A DNA stretch of 64,000 nt, taken from contig NZ_QCXQ01000002.1 of the NCBI RefSeq assembly GCF_003124125.1, positions 464,426 through 528,425 of the forward strand. The letters are read 5' to 3'. Under the pieces are notes generated by a model. It did not search any database, had not been told where the DNA came from, and worked only from the letters and a program-made list of their open reading frames with translations. The first letter of the stretch is position 1. Every line of letters begins with the position of its first letter. The position numbers and the translations under genes are program-made. Shown one piece after another: positions 17,009 through 25,039 of this stretch. The DNA is from Levilactobacillus bambusae. Lineage in GTDB: Bacteria; Bacillota; Bacilli; Lactobacillales; Lactobacillaceae.

Positions 17009-17107
17009 ATCCCGTCACTACTGACCCGAAAGCATCCTGTTAAGGATGAAAGACTTTCGGACCATGTTGCAAGAGTCGAATTTCTAAGCGACGCGGGCCT
17101 AATGTCC
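17009..17107. repeat. Family A copy A2, second part
   Basis: After the B4 unit the A sequence resumes with ATCCCGT, then the hairpin CCGAAAGCATCC / GGATGAAAGACTTTCGG, then GTTGCAAGAGTCG and the GGGCCTAATGTCC end. The order matches A3 read on the other strand. Confidence 0.75.
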
Positions 17108-17138
17108 TAAACTTGAGTATTCATAGTGCTGTCAATTT

Positions 17139-18326
17139 TCACTTTGCCGTGTTGAACGGCGTCTTAGGCAGAACCAGACTGCTGAGCCAGACACAGAGGC
17201 TGAGGCCCACCAGTAAGATGAGAGTTGGCCCGCACACAAAGTTATAGTGCTGAATCCAACTATAGGCAAACACGCCAATGATCCACCATAAAAAGTTAAC
17301 GATCATTGGCAAACGCCCGTGCATGATAAAGTAGCTCACGAACAGAATGGCAAACAGCGGTGCAAAGACCGCCCCAATGGCGTATAAAAAGTTTTCGTAG
17401 TAACTCATGGAAATCCCCAGTGCAATCAGCGTTCCCAGTCCGGTGATGATCACCGCAATCCAATTGACGTTGCGCTGTCCCGTGATGTTGGTGATGTTAG
17501 TTGCGGCCGAATAGGCATCCATAAACGTAGTGGTGACGGTCGAAAACACAATAATGAACAAGGCCACCAGCCCCAGTTTGGAGTGGGTCAATACCGTGGC
17601 AAAGTCACTTTCATGGGTCAACACCACCGTCAGCAGCCCAATTGAAAACATCGTGACGCTCCCAATGAAGTAGCCCAGCACACTCACCACGCTGATGGCT
17701 ACGGGGCGCTTAGTCTGTTTTGTATAGTCCCCAATCAGTGGCAGCCAAGACAGCGCCATGGTAACGTTTAATTCAACGGCTGCTCCAAACGTCATGCTGC
17801 CGCTTGGTCCGCCAGCCCTCAGAATGCCAACGTGTGTCACGGCCCACAGCATGAGCATCGTGCCTAACGCCAACAGCAGCACTACGCCATTGTTAATCCG
17901 AAATAACCAATCATGATCTAAAATCAGCCAAACAATGATTAGTACGGCAACAATCAGCGTCATCACCCACTTCGATTCATACCCGAATAGCTTACTCGTA
18001 ATCCCATTCATGGCAATTTGAGCGTTCACCAGCATTACCGCCGTCCATCCCAATAGTTGAAGGGCGTTTAATCCGGAAAATAAAATTTTCCCGGGGGTGC
18101 CGAAAACCATCCCCGTCGTTTGAATGGCCGTCTGCGACTGGTTCGCCGATATGTAGGCTGCCGGCAGTAAAAAGAGGCCGCACCCAATTAAATGGCCGAT
18201 AATAATTGCTAACATCCCCTGCTTCAGGCCGAGGGGACCTAGCAGCGTCCCCGTCACAATTTCTGCGATGGAAATCGCTGCACCTAACCATAGCAGGAAT
18301 AAACTGCTCAATTTCGTTTTCTCCAT
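17139..18326 (-). CDS. cytX: CytX-like NCS1 transporter, putative hydroxymethylpyrimidine permease
   Basis: The 395-residue protein has about 12 helices and the NCS1 N-terminal pattern FLLWLGAAISIAEIVTGTLL with a GLLG-like turn. Its length is that of the short CytX branch, which takes up HMP, the pyrimidine precursor of thiamine. The thiazole transporter thiW lies 5 kb away, which fits thiamine salvage. However, no TPP riboswitch precedes this gene, so the substrate call is tentative and cytosine or another nucleobase is possible. It stands alone, between repeats and a divergent NTF2-like gene. Confidence 0.72.
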   Translation of the reverse strand: MEKTKLSSLFLLWLGAAISIAEIVTGTLLGPLGLKQGMLAIIIGHLIGCGLFLLPAAYISANQSQTAIQTTGMVFGTPGKILFSGLNALQLLGWTAVMLVNAQIAMNGITSKLFGYESKWVMTLIVAVLIIVWLILDHDWLFRINNGVVLLLALGTMLMLWAVTHVGILRAGGPSGSMTFGAAVELNVTMALSWLPLIGDYTKQTKRPVAISVVSVLGYFIGSVTMFSIGLLTVVLTHESDFATVLTHSKLGLVALFIIVFSTVTTTFMDAYSAATNITNITGQRNVNWIAVIITGLGTLIALGISMSYYENFLYAIGAVFAPLFAILFVSYFIMHGRLPMIVNFLWWIIGVFAYSWIQHYNFVCGPTLILLVGLSLCVWLSSLVLPKTPFNTAK

Positions 18327-18415
18327 GTCACCATTCCTCTCTATAAGTCATTATACTTCATCTTTCCCGCCCCTTGGCCCTATACTAGGATTAAGAAAAG
18401 AAAGGTGGTTATTTT

Positions 18416-18808
18416 ATGACACAGGAAGCTGACGTCCTCTCGGTTTACCATCAATTTATGCAGGGACTTCTTGATGGCGATACCACAAAGCTGGGCAAAC
18501 TCATTCGTTCTGATGCAATGATGCAGGACGTTACCGGTCTGGATCAAACTAAATCCGAATGGTTGGATTCCATCAATAGCAATAAACGCCGGTACAAAAA
18601 GATTTCGGAAACCTCCCATGAATTAGACATTCAGAACAACCACGCCAAACTCATTGCCACTAACGACATTACGAGTGAATTGAACGGCCACCAAGCAACC
18701 CTGCCCGTCCGCGGGGCCTTTGAAATGGACGATGACGGCCAAGGCTGGCTAATCACCCGCACGGTTGCCACCAGTGACGCTAAACTCGATGATTTGCGCT
18801 TAAAGTGA
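18416..18808 (+). CDS. NTF2-like (SnoaL/DUF4440-type) protein
   Basis: The 130-residue protein has the cone-shaped NTF2-like pattern: an N-terminal helix (DVLSVYHQFMQGLLDGDTTKLGKLI), then a long helix and strands ending in GWLITRTVAT. Members are ligand-binding proteins or small enzymes of unknown reaction. GGTGG lies 9 bases upstream of the ATG. It is a single gene with its own terminator, transcribed divergently from cytX. No catalytic assignment is possible. Confidence 0.7.
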   Translation: MTQEADVLSVYHQFMQGLLDGDTTKLGKLIRSDAMMQDVTGLDQTKSEWLDSINSNKRRYKKISETSHELDIQNNHAKLIATNDITSELNGHQATLPVRGAFEMDDDGQGWLITRTVATSDAKLDDLRLK

Positions 18809-18811
18809 ACT

Positions 18812-18864
18812 TGAAGCGGTCCTAACACTTACCCTCAGCGGGCAAAGTTGGGATCGCTTTTTTA
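18812..18864 (+). terminator. Intrinsic terminator after the NTF2-like gene
   Basis: Arms AAGCGGTCCTAAC and GTTGGGATCGCTT are followed by T6. Confidence 0.8.
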
Positions 18865-18908
18865 GATCGACGCCTCGATCCCCAATGTTTAATCCCCTCA
18901 ATTCGTTA

Positions 18909-18971
18909 TTGACAAGCCAACTAAAACCGACTAAGATGAATCTCGTTGCATTTATGTGCAATAACACATAA
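18909..18971 (+). promoter_or_regulatory. Promoter and MarR operator for the marR-MFS operon
   Basis: A near-consensus promoter has TTGACA at 18909-18914 and TAAGAT at 18932-18937, 17 bases apart. Downstream lie two overlapping dyads: TTGCA-N6-TGCAA at 18946-18961 and TTATGTG-N6-CACATAA at 18952-18971. A repressor bound there would block the start of transcription. Confidence 0.75.
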
Positions 18972-18989
18972 ATTAAGGAGATGAACGTG

Positions 18990-19433
18990 ATGGCAAATCA
19001 ATGGACGGAAGATGAAACCCAGGGACTGGGGATGCTAAGTCGCATTATGCGTAACGACCTCAACCGGGCGTTAAGACCAATGGGGCTCAACGACAGTAAC
19101 TACTTTTTCATTTTCTTTATTGCTGATCACCCGGGGGCCTCACAAGATGACCTCGTCCGAGCTGTTATTTTAGATCACAGTACCATTGCCCGATCGGTGG
19201 CCAAACTCGTTAAAATTGGTTATTTGGTTCGGCAGCCAGATCCAGTCGACGGGCGGGCCAGCCGATTATTTCTAACCCCCAGGGGTGAAGAAATTAAGTA
19301 TCAGCTCATCCCCATCACCCAGCATGCCATGAGCCTCGTGTTTGACAATTTAACGCCAACCGAGCAGGAAACGGTTCAGGCCCTCCTCACCAAATCCGCC
19401 CATCGGCATGAGAAAGAGAGAGAAAATCTATGA
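18990..19433 (+). CDS. MarR-family transcriptional regulator
   Basis: The 147-residue protein has the MarR winged helix (ASQDDLVRAVILDHSTIARSVAKLVKIGYL) and wing (DPVDGRASRLFLTPRGEEI). The ATG at 18990 is 9 bases after GGAG; the ATG at 18981 directly touches it. Its last four bases overlap the start of the 14-helix MFS pump (ATGA), so the two are translationally coupled and the regulator probably represses the pump gene through the dyads upstream. Confidence 0.9.
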   Translation: MANQWTEDETQGLGMLSRIMRNDLNRALRPMGLNDSNYFFIFFIADHPGASQDDLVRAVILDHSTIARSVAKLVKIGYLVRQPDPVDGRASRLFLTPRGEEIKYQLIPITQHAMSLVFDNLTPTEQETVQALLTKSAHRHEKERENL

Positions 19434-20836
19434 CTCATCAACCATCTGATTCAATTTCACGACGTGGGATGCTTGCGATTATCGCCGCTGCCATTATGGC
19501 CTTCGTAGGGGTCCTGATTGAAACATCAATGAACGTTACTTTTCCAACCTTAACCCAGCAGTTTCACGTTTCCCTGGCCACCGTCCAGTGGGTCACAACG
19601 GGCTACCTCTTAATGGTCTCCTTAGTGATCGTGTGCTCCTCCTACATTAAGAGCCGGTTCAACGAACGCCATATTTTTATGGCCGGCGTGCTCTTTTCAA
19701 TTGTCGGCGATCTGCTCTGTGCCCTTGCCCCCAGCTTTAGTGTACTGCTTTTGGGCCGGTTAGTTCAGGCCGTTGGCACGGGAATTGTGCTTCCCCTTCT
19801 GCTTAACATTATTTTAGAGCGGGCCCCCATGGCTAAACGGGGACTCTTCATGGGACTTGGCGGCCTTATCGTCTCCCTTGCTCCTGCACTGGGGCCCACA
19901 TTTGGCGGGATTGTCGTCTACTTTTTGAGTTGGCGGGACATCTTTTGGATTGTTCTACCCATTATGATTCTGGGGTTTTTCCTCGGTTTCTCAATCGATC
20001 AATTAGCCCCACTGTCAAAGCCTAAGTTTGATTGGCTCCGGCTTATCCTCTTAGCCGTTGTCTTTACAAGCTTAACCCTTGGATTTAACACGGTTAGTAC
20101 CTATGGATGGTTAAACGGTCGGTTTGGTCTCAGCCTGCTCGTCATGGTGGCCGCACTCTGGGCCTTCATTGCGGTTTCCAAGAAGTCGACCCGGATGTTA
20201 GTCAACATCCAAATTTTCAAAAATCCCGTTTTTACCCTGTCCCTATTAGCCTACGTGTTCATCCAGTTTACAAACATCGGCATGAACTTCATTCTCCCGA
20301 ACTACGCCCAAATTGTGGACCACGCTACCTCCCTGATTGCAGGGTTGATCTTACTCCCTGGGAGCCTGATTTCCGGCCTACTAAGCCCGCTTTGGGGCCG
20401 GCTCTACGATAACCTCGGGGCTAAACGGCCCATTACGACTGGCAACGCCATTTTCTTTTTGGCCATCGTTCTGTTTGCCTGCTTCAGTCTGAATATGTCA
20501 CCCTTAATGATTATGGGGATGTACTTCTTATTCGCCATTGGGATGACGATCTCCTTCTCAAACACCATGACGTACGCCCTGACCATTGTGGGACCGCAGT
20601 CAGAAGCTGACGCTAACGCTATCTTTAACACCCTGCAGCAGTTTGGGGGTTCCATCGGGACCGCCGTAGCTTCCAGCTTTTTAGCCTCTGGAACGGGCGC
20701 AACCGCCGGGGCAGTAATGAAGTCGGGGACTCAGCATGCCTTCACCTTCGTTGGTATTCTCATCTTCGTAAACTTTATTTTTTACCACTACGCCTTCAAA
20801 CTGGGGGCTGCTAAACAACCCGTTAAATCGCATTAA
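19430..20836 (+). CDS. MFS drug exporter, DHA2 (EmrB/QacA) type, 14 helices
   Basis: The 468-residue protein has motif C-like text (GLIVSLAPALGPTFGGIVV) and the N-terminal LIETSMNVTFPTL pattern of the DHA2 drug/H+ antiporters. The D1 motif of this family normally reads LDxTIVNVALP; here it is IETSMNVTFP, so the first acidic residue is Glu. It is the second gene of a MarR operon and is likely a regulated efflux pump for drugs or toxic compounds at the membrane. A strong terminator follows. Confidence 0.9.
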   Translation: MTHQPSDSISRRGMLAIIAAAIMAFVGVLIETSMNVTFPTLTQQFHVSLATVQWVTTGYLLMVSLVIVCSSYIKSRFNERHIFMAGVLFSIVGDLLCALAPSFSVLLLGRLVQAVGTGIVLPLLLNIILERAPMAKRGLFMGLGGLIVSLAPALGPTFGGIVVYFLSWRDIFWIVLPIMILGFFLGFSIDQLAPLSKPKFDWLRLILLAVVFTSLTLGFNTVSTYGWLNGRFGLSLLVMVAALWAFIAVSKKSTRMLVNIQIFKNPVFTLSLLAYVFIQFTNIGMNFILPNYAQIVDHATSLIAGLILLPGSLISGLLSPLWGRLYDNLGAKRPITTGNAIFFLAIVLFACFSLNMSPLMIMGMYFLFAIGMTISFSNTMTYALTIVGPQSEADANAIFNTLQQFGGSIGTAVASSFLASGTGATAGAVMKSGTQHAFTFVGILIFVNFIFYHYAFKLGAAKQPVKSH

Positions 20837-20841
20837 ATTCG

Positions 20842-20892
20842 CTAAAAAGCGCTAACCTACTCCGCTGATCGGATCAGGTTAGCGCTTTTTAG
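20842..20892. terminator. Bidirectional terminator
   Basis: Arms CTAAAAAGCGCTAACCT and AGGTTAGCGCTTTTTAG serve the MFS gene and the convergent MerR gene. Confidence 0.88.
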
Positions 20893-21336
20893 TTAGTCTT
20901 CTTCGATAACGAATCGAGTTTGATCATCCCTGACTTCACCGTACAGGTGCTGGTGGGGATGTGAGTCAATGACCCCGAAATCAATTCGGCCGGTCCCTTG
21001 ATGATCGTCATCTAATTCAATACTTTGGATGTTTTGCGATAAAAAGCGTTTGAGCAGGGGCATGACGGCTTCTAGTGCGTGGGCCCGTTTGACGGCCGCC
21101 TGTAAGGTATAACCCGCATCAATAAATTGGGCGATCCCCATCACCGTCATGAGATTTTTGAGATCAAACTGTCGGGTACCGCCCTGACTGTTGTCAATGC
21201 TGGCAATATACCCCTGCTGCTCCCAGTACCGCAGCTTTCGGGGCGACACACCCGTGATTTTGCTCACCTGTCCGATCCCAAAAATCAAATTCAAATGATT
21301 AAACCGATCTAAAAACTCTACCTTTAGTTCCGCCAT
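20893..21336 (-). CDS. MerR-family regulator, GlnR/TnrA-like HTH
   Basis: The 147-residue protein has the MerR helix-turn-helix at about 18-85 (FGIGQVSKITGVSPRKLRYWEQQGYI), close in style to GlnR and to lactobacillar stress MerR proteins. The second half is not a known effector domain and ends in a strand-rich acidic tail. The start has GGAGG 6 bases upstream. It is a single gene: GlnR would normally precede glnA, which is absent here, so nitrogen control is not supported. Targets are unknown. Confidence 0.82.
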   Translation of the reverse strand: MAELKVEFLDRFNHLNLIFGIGQVSKITGVSPRKLRYWEQQGYIASIDNSQGGTRQFDLKNLMTVMGIAQFIDAGYTLQAAVKRAHALEAVMPLLKRFLSQNIQSIELDDDHQGTGRIDFGVIDSHPHQHLYGEVRDDQTRFVIEED

Positions 21337-21411
21337 TGTGATCCTCCTGTTCTCCTTGAAATTATATCAGTGAACGAAAATCCTCACAAGGCGGTTCTGA
21401 ACAGAAACCCG

Positions 21412-22287
21412 TTATTTTTCGTACGCCCGCAAAGCTAAGGCGAAGTTTCCTAACGTGGCGGAACCGTTATTTTTCACCAGCGGCATCACTAAATAATCGT
21501 TTAAGTCCCCAACGGCCACGTAGTCGTTCATTAACTCGCCGAACTGCTCCCGAATTTTAGCCAGAAACGGTTCAGAAATAACGCCCCCGCCAAACACAAT
21601 TTTATTTGGCCGCAGCGTTAACGTCGTTTGCATGGCGGCTTGGGCAATATAGTACGCCATAATGTCCCAAACGTGATCCGTCAACGGAACATCTTGTCCC
21701 TTTTTATGGAGCCGGGCTTCAAAGGTGGGGCCTGATACTAACCCTTCCAAACAGTCCCCATGGTAGGGACAAATCCCCGCAAAGTTCAGGTCGTCGGGAT
21801 GCCGTTTTAAGGCGACGTGGCCCATCTCGGGATGACCCAACGTCCCCACAAACTGACCGTTAATGACGGTCCCCGCGCCCACACCGGTGCCAATGGTATA
21901 GTACGTGAGAGAATCAATTTTTTCATTAAACAGGGTTGAAACAACGTATTCCCCGAACGCAGATCCATTCACATCGGTCGTCCAGCAAATCGGAACGTCC
22001 AGTTCTGCCTTCAAGCGCCCCACAAAATCAGTATTGGCCCACCCCACCTTGGGGGTATTCGTAATGTAACCGTAGCGGTCAGAATTATGGCGCAGTTCAA
22101 TCGGACCAAAGGATGCCACCCCAATGGCCTTCAAGTCATCAAATTGTTTAAAGTAATCAACCGTTTTTTGCAAGGTCTCAGCCGGAGTAGTGGTTGGAAA
22201 CACCGTTTCATCCTCCGTCCGGTAGTCCTCATTGCCAACGGCACACACAAACTTCGTTCCACCGGCTTCTACGCTGCCCAATCTCAT
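21412..22287 (-). CDS. scrK: ROK-family fructokinase
   Basis: The 291-residue protein begins with the ATP-binding EAGGTKF motif and has the ROK zinc site in GHPEMGHVALKRHPDD and ICPYHGDCLEGL (His and three Cys). Length and text match the short fructokinases (ScrK/GmuE) that phosphorylate fructose to fructose 6-phosphate. It stands alone; no sucrose hydrolase or fructose transporter is adjacent. A cre-like site lies 23-36 bases upstream, pointing to catabolite control. A related ROK glucokinase is less likely because of the length and the zinc motif. Confidence 0.87.
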   Translation of the reverse strand: MRLGSVEAGGTKFVCAVGNEDYRTEDETVFPTTTPAETLQKTVDYFKQFDDLKAIGVASFGPIELRHNSDRYGYITNTPKVGWANTDFVGRLKAELDVPICWTTDVNGSAFGEYVVSTLFNEKIDSLTYYTIGTGVGAGTVINGQFVGTLGHPEMGHVALKRHPDDLNFAGICPYHGDCLEGLVSGPTFEARLHKKGQDVPLTDHVWDIMAYYIAQAAMQTTLTLRPNKIVFGGGVISEPFLAKIREQFGELMNDYVAVGDLNDYLVMPLVKNNGSATLGNFALALRAYEK

Positions 22288-22309
22288 CTAAAACATCTCC
22301 CTTATCTTT

Positions 22310-22323
22310 TTAAAGCGCTTTCA
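22310..22323. promoter_or_regulatory. cre-like site before fructokinase gene
   Basis: The minus-strand text TGAAAGCGCTTTAA agrees with the CcpA consensus TGWAANCGNTNWCA except for one base near the end. Confidence 0.5.
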
Positions 22324-22359
22324 GTATATCATCATTTTGCTCCCTTCCAGGAGCTTAAA

Positions 22360-22404
22360 ACGGGACGCCTTGCTACCCTAACGGCTAACAAATCGCGTCC
22401 CGAT
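22360..22404 (-). terminator. Intrinsic terminator after the DHA2 pump gene
   Basis: Arms CGGGACGC and GCGTCCCG are followed by TTTT on the minus strand. Confidence 0.7.
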
Positions 22405-22423
22405 CAACATACAATCGTTTGTA

Positions 22424-23893
22424 TTAATTTTGGGCAGCAAACCGCCGTTTGGACCAAGCATTAATCAAAAACGCCACCACTAACACAACTAATGATGTCA
22501 CCATGATGTTATGCAAGCCGCTGTGTAGAATTGTCCGCATGGCTGGGATTAACCGCTGGGGCAACGTCTTCACACTGCTGGCATCGCTCAGCTGATTCAT
22601 CATTTTCATCGTAATGGTCCCGTGGGAAGTCGCCACGCCATGATAGAGGGCCTGATTTAAGATGAGACTGAGAATGGACGCCATAAACGTCTGGCTTAGC
22701 ATTCGAACGAGATAGCTAAATGATGTCGCGGCCGCAACATCCTGACTATCCGCATTTTGCTGAACCTGAATCTGCAGAACGTTAAAACAGATTCCAACCC
22801 CGAAGCCTTCAAAGATTCCCGCCACCAAAAGCAGCCAGTACGGCATTGTTTGGCTGAGGCTGACCATCACCACAAAGGCAATCATGATACTCACAATCCC
22901 AATGCCAATGACGGTCTGGGTCGTCATCTTCGCCCGTAAGGCTACTACCCGTTCCGAGCCGATAAAATTGGTCACCGCCCCCGGAATCTGGGTCACCCCA
23001 CCGATCACCGCTGAGGTTCCCATAATTCCCTGAGCCCACATCGGAACGTAGGTATTAAACCCTGAAAAAGCCCCCCATATGAGAGCAAACAGTGCAAAAT
23101 CAACGAGTAGGTGGGCATTCTTAAACAGACTGCCCGGAATAATTGGATCAACCGCCAGACGTTCGACGTAGATTAGGGCCGCTAAAAACAGCAGGGCTGC
23201 CAAAAGGGTCAAAATAACGAGCAGTGGCGCAACCGTTCCGATCATTTCAATCCCGATCAGCAAGCAAATGAGGCCGGCGCTCAAAAGCAGGCCGCCCAAG
23301 TAATCAACGGGCTGGCTAGCAGTTTCTTCGTGTGCCGGCGTCTTAAAGAAGACCTGAATGATAGCAATGGATAACAGTCCTAATGGAACGTTAACGTAAA
23401 ATACCCAGTGCCAGCTGAAGTTATCGACGATCCAGCCCCCGAATAACGGGCCAATAATGGTGGCAAAGCTAAAGGCCGCCGTCACAAACCCAAAAATCTT
23501 CGTCCGCTGCTTCGGGTCCTGATATAACTTAGCGTAAATAATATAGGGAATGGACGTCATTCCACCGCCGCCAATTCCCATAACAGCCCGGGCTGCAATC
23601 AGAAAGACCATGTTGGGGGCTAACCCTTCTAGAAGCGAGCCAATGACGAAGAAAATCGTGGCTAACTGGTACGCCGTTTTATTTCCAATGTGTTCGCCCA
23701 ATTTACTCCATAGGGGCGTCGTCACCGCTAATCCCAGCAGGTAGACGGCAATGACCCATCCAATCAGGTTAATTCCGTGCAGGTCACTGGTAATGGCGGG
23801 TAAAGCTGTGGTAATGATGGTACTGTCGAGGCCGCTCATGGCGTTAGACATTAGTAGGGCTAACGTCACAATAATCGTGCTTCGTTTTGACAA
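22424..23893 (-). CDS. MFS drug exporter, DHA2 (EmrB/QacA) type
   Basis: The 489-residue, 14-helix protein has the D1 motif GLDSTIITTALPAI near residues 21-34, motif A near WSKLGEHIGNK, and motif C FATIIGPLFGGWIVDNFSW. These are the hallmarks of the QacA/EmrB drug/H+ antiporters, with the membrane Asp conserved. The start is a TTG with AGGGG 7 bases upstream. No regulator is adjacent, unlike the similar pump at 19430-20836. Confidence 0.9.
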   Translation of the reverse strand: MSKRSTIIVTLALLMSNAMSGLDSTIITTALPAITSDLHGINLIGWVIAVYLLGLAVTTPLWSKLGEHIGNKTAYQLATIFFVIGSLLEGLAPNMVFLIAARAVMGIGGGGMTSIPYIIYAKLYQDPKQRTKIFGFVTAAFSFATIIGPLFGGWIVDNFSWHWVFYVNVPLGLLSIAIIQVFFKTPAHEETASQPVDYLGGLLLSAGLICLLIGIEMIGTVAPLLVILTLLAALLFLAALIYVERLAVDPIIPGSLFKNAHLLVDFALFALIWGAFSGFNTYVPMWAQGIMGTSAVIGGVTQIPGAVTNFIGSERVVALRAKMTTQTVIGIGIVSIMIAFVVMVSLSQTMPYWLLLVAGIFEGFGVGICFNVLQIQVQQNADSQDVAAATSFSYLVRMLSQTFMASILSLILNQALYHGVATSHGTITMKMMNQLSDASSVKTLPQRLIPAMRTILHSGLHNIMVTSLVVLVVAFLINAWSKRRFAAQN

Positions 23894-24013
23894 ATTGGTT
23901 CCCCTTCTCTAAACATTAGTGTCCACCTGAATCCAAGGTGGCCGGTGGTAGCCATTGCATCTCCCTATGCTATACTAAACGTAAACTAGATAAAGTTAAA
24001 GGGGACGATTAGG

Positions 24014-24766
24014 TTGGTAAAAATTAATATTAATGAACATGTACGTCAATACTTTGATGATCATCATGTTTCGTTTGGCGGTCAACTAGTAGACGGTTTT
24101 CAAATTATTAGTGCCGATAACGTTCAAATTGAAACAGATACTGGTTTCTGGTTTGGAGCTGCGACTAAGCTTCTAACTAATATTGGTTGCCACAGTTACA
24201 CAAACAGTGAACTTTCCCTAACCTCAAAAATCGGTCGCTATTCTTCAGTGGGACCGCATGTTCAAATTATGGGTTCCCAGCATGCTGTCAATCGGTTTTC
24301 CGTTTCTCCTTTAACCTACTGGGACGTCAAACCTGAGTATGGCAAAGATTCCGAAAACCAATTTAATCCCGTCCCCTTTAACGACTTAGGGGGCGATGAC
24401 AAGCGCAAGGTCACCATCGGAAACGATGTTTGGGTGGGCCAGGACGTCCTCTTCAAAGCGGGAGTGACGGTCGGGGACGGTGCGATCATTGGCGCCAGAG
24501 CTGTGGTAACCAAGAACGTTCCACCCTACGCCATTATTGGTGGCGTCCCCGCAAAGGTTATTCGGTACCGTTATCCCCGATACATAATCGATAAGCTGCT
24601 TGAACTCCAGTGGTGGAATTATTCCATTCGGGACTTTAAGGGGATTTACGGCGACGACCTAATCGATAACTTCATCGACAAATTGGCCACCCTAATTCGT
24701 AACGGTGAGATTGAGGAGTTCCATCCAACAGTGATTACCGCATCGGATTTGGACGAACTAAATTAA
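24014..24766 (+). CDS. CatB-related hexapeptide-repeat O-acetyltransferase
   Basis: The 250-residue protein has left-handed beta-helix hexapeptide repeats at about 55-185, including VTIGNDVWVGQDVLFKAGV and VTVGDGAIIGARAVVTKNV, with the active-site His near GSQHAVNRF. The layout matches the xenobiotic/CatB-Vat branch and surface-glycan acetyltransferases, which use acetyl-CoA. The start is a TTG with GGGG 9 bases upstream. A convergent glycosyltransferase gene lies downstream, so glycan modification is a reasonable guess; antibiotic acetylation is the alternative. Confidence 0.78.
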   Translation: MVKININEHVRQYFDDHHVSFGGQLVDGFQIISADNVQIETDTGFWFGAATKLLTNIGCHSYTNSELSLTSKIGRYSSVGPHVQIMGSQHAVNRFSVSPLTYWDVKPEYGKDSENQFNPVPFNDLGGDDKRKVTIGNDVWVGQDVLFKAGVTVGDGAIIGARAVVTKNVPPYAIIGGVPAKVIRYRYPRYIIDKLLELQWWNYSIRDFKGIYGDDLIDNFIDKLATLIRNGEIEEFHPTVITASDLDELN

Positions 24767-24784
24767 ATTCTAATCATTAAAAAC

Positions 24785-25000
24785 GAGGCTGCGACATTAG
24801 TCGTTTAAGCCTGGCAAAATAAGGATTCTCCCGTAAGACGAACGTCCTTTGTTCGTGTTTTGGGAGGATCCTTATTTTGATTTGGCTTGACTAATGTCAC
24901 GTAACTATTGGCACGAAGGCATCCGTACTTTGGATGTTGGGCTTCGTGCCAAGCTGCAGACTTGTGTTTTCTGAGCGAAGCGGACTTATATCACAGCGTC
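24785..25000. repeat. Family A copy A4 with exchanged stem sequences
   Basis: The outer stem here is GACATTAGTC/GACTAATGTC with AAGCC/GGCTT, in place of GATATAAGAC-type arms in the other copies. The core is a bidirectional terminator at 24816-24877 (AAAATAAGGAT with ATCCTTATTTT). The second hairpin is GGCACGAAGGCATCC with GGATG and GGCTTCGTGCC (24910-24950), where other copies have GGTCCGAAAGC/GCTTTCGGACC. The order of modules is the same. Confidence 0.75.
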
Positions 25001-25039
25001 ATTTTTCCAAACGTCATGAACAGAATAATTAATCACTGC

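Noticed and set aside
17139-18415. TPP riboswitch before the cytX-like gene
   Set aside because: The CTGAGA and ACCTGATC blocks seen before thiW are not found in 18327-18415.
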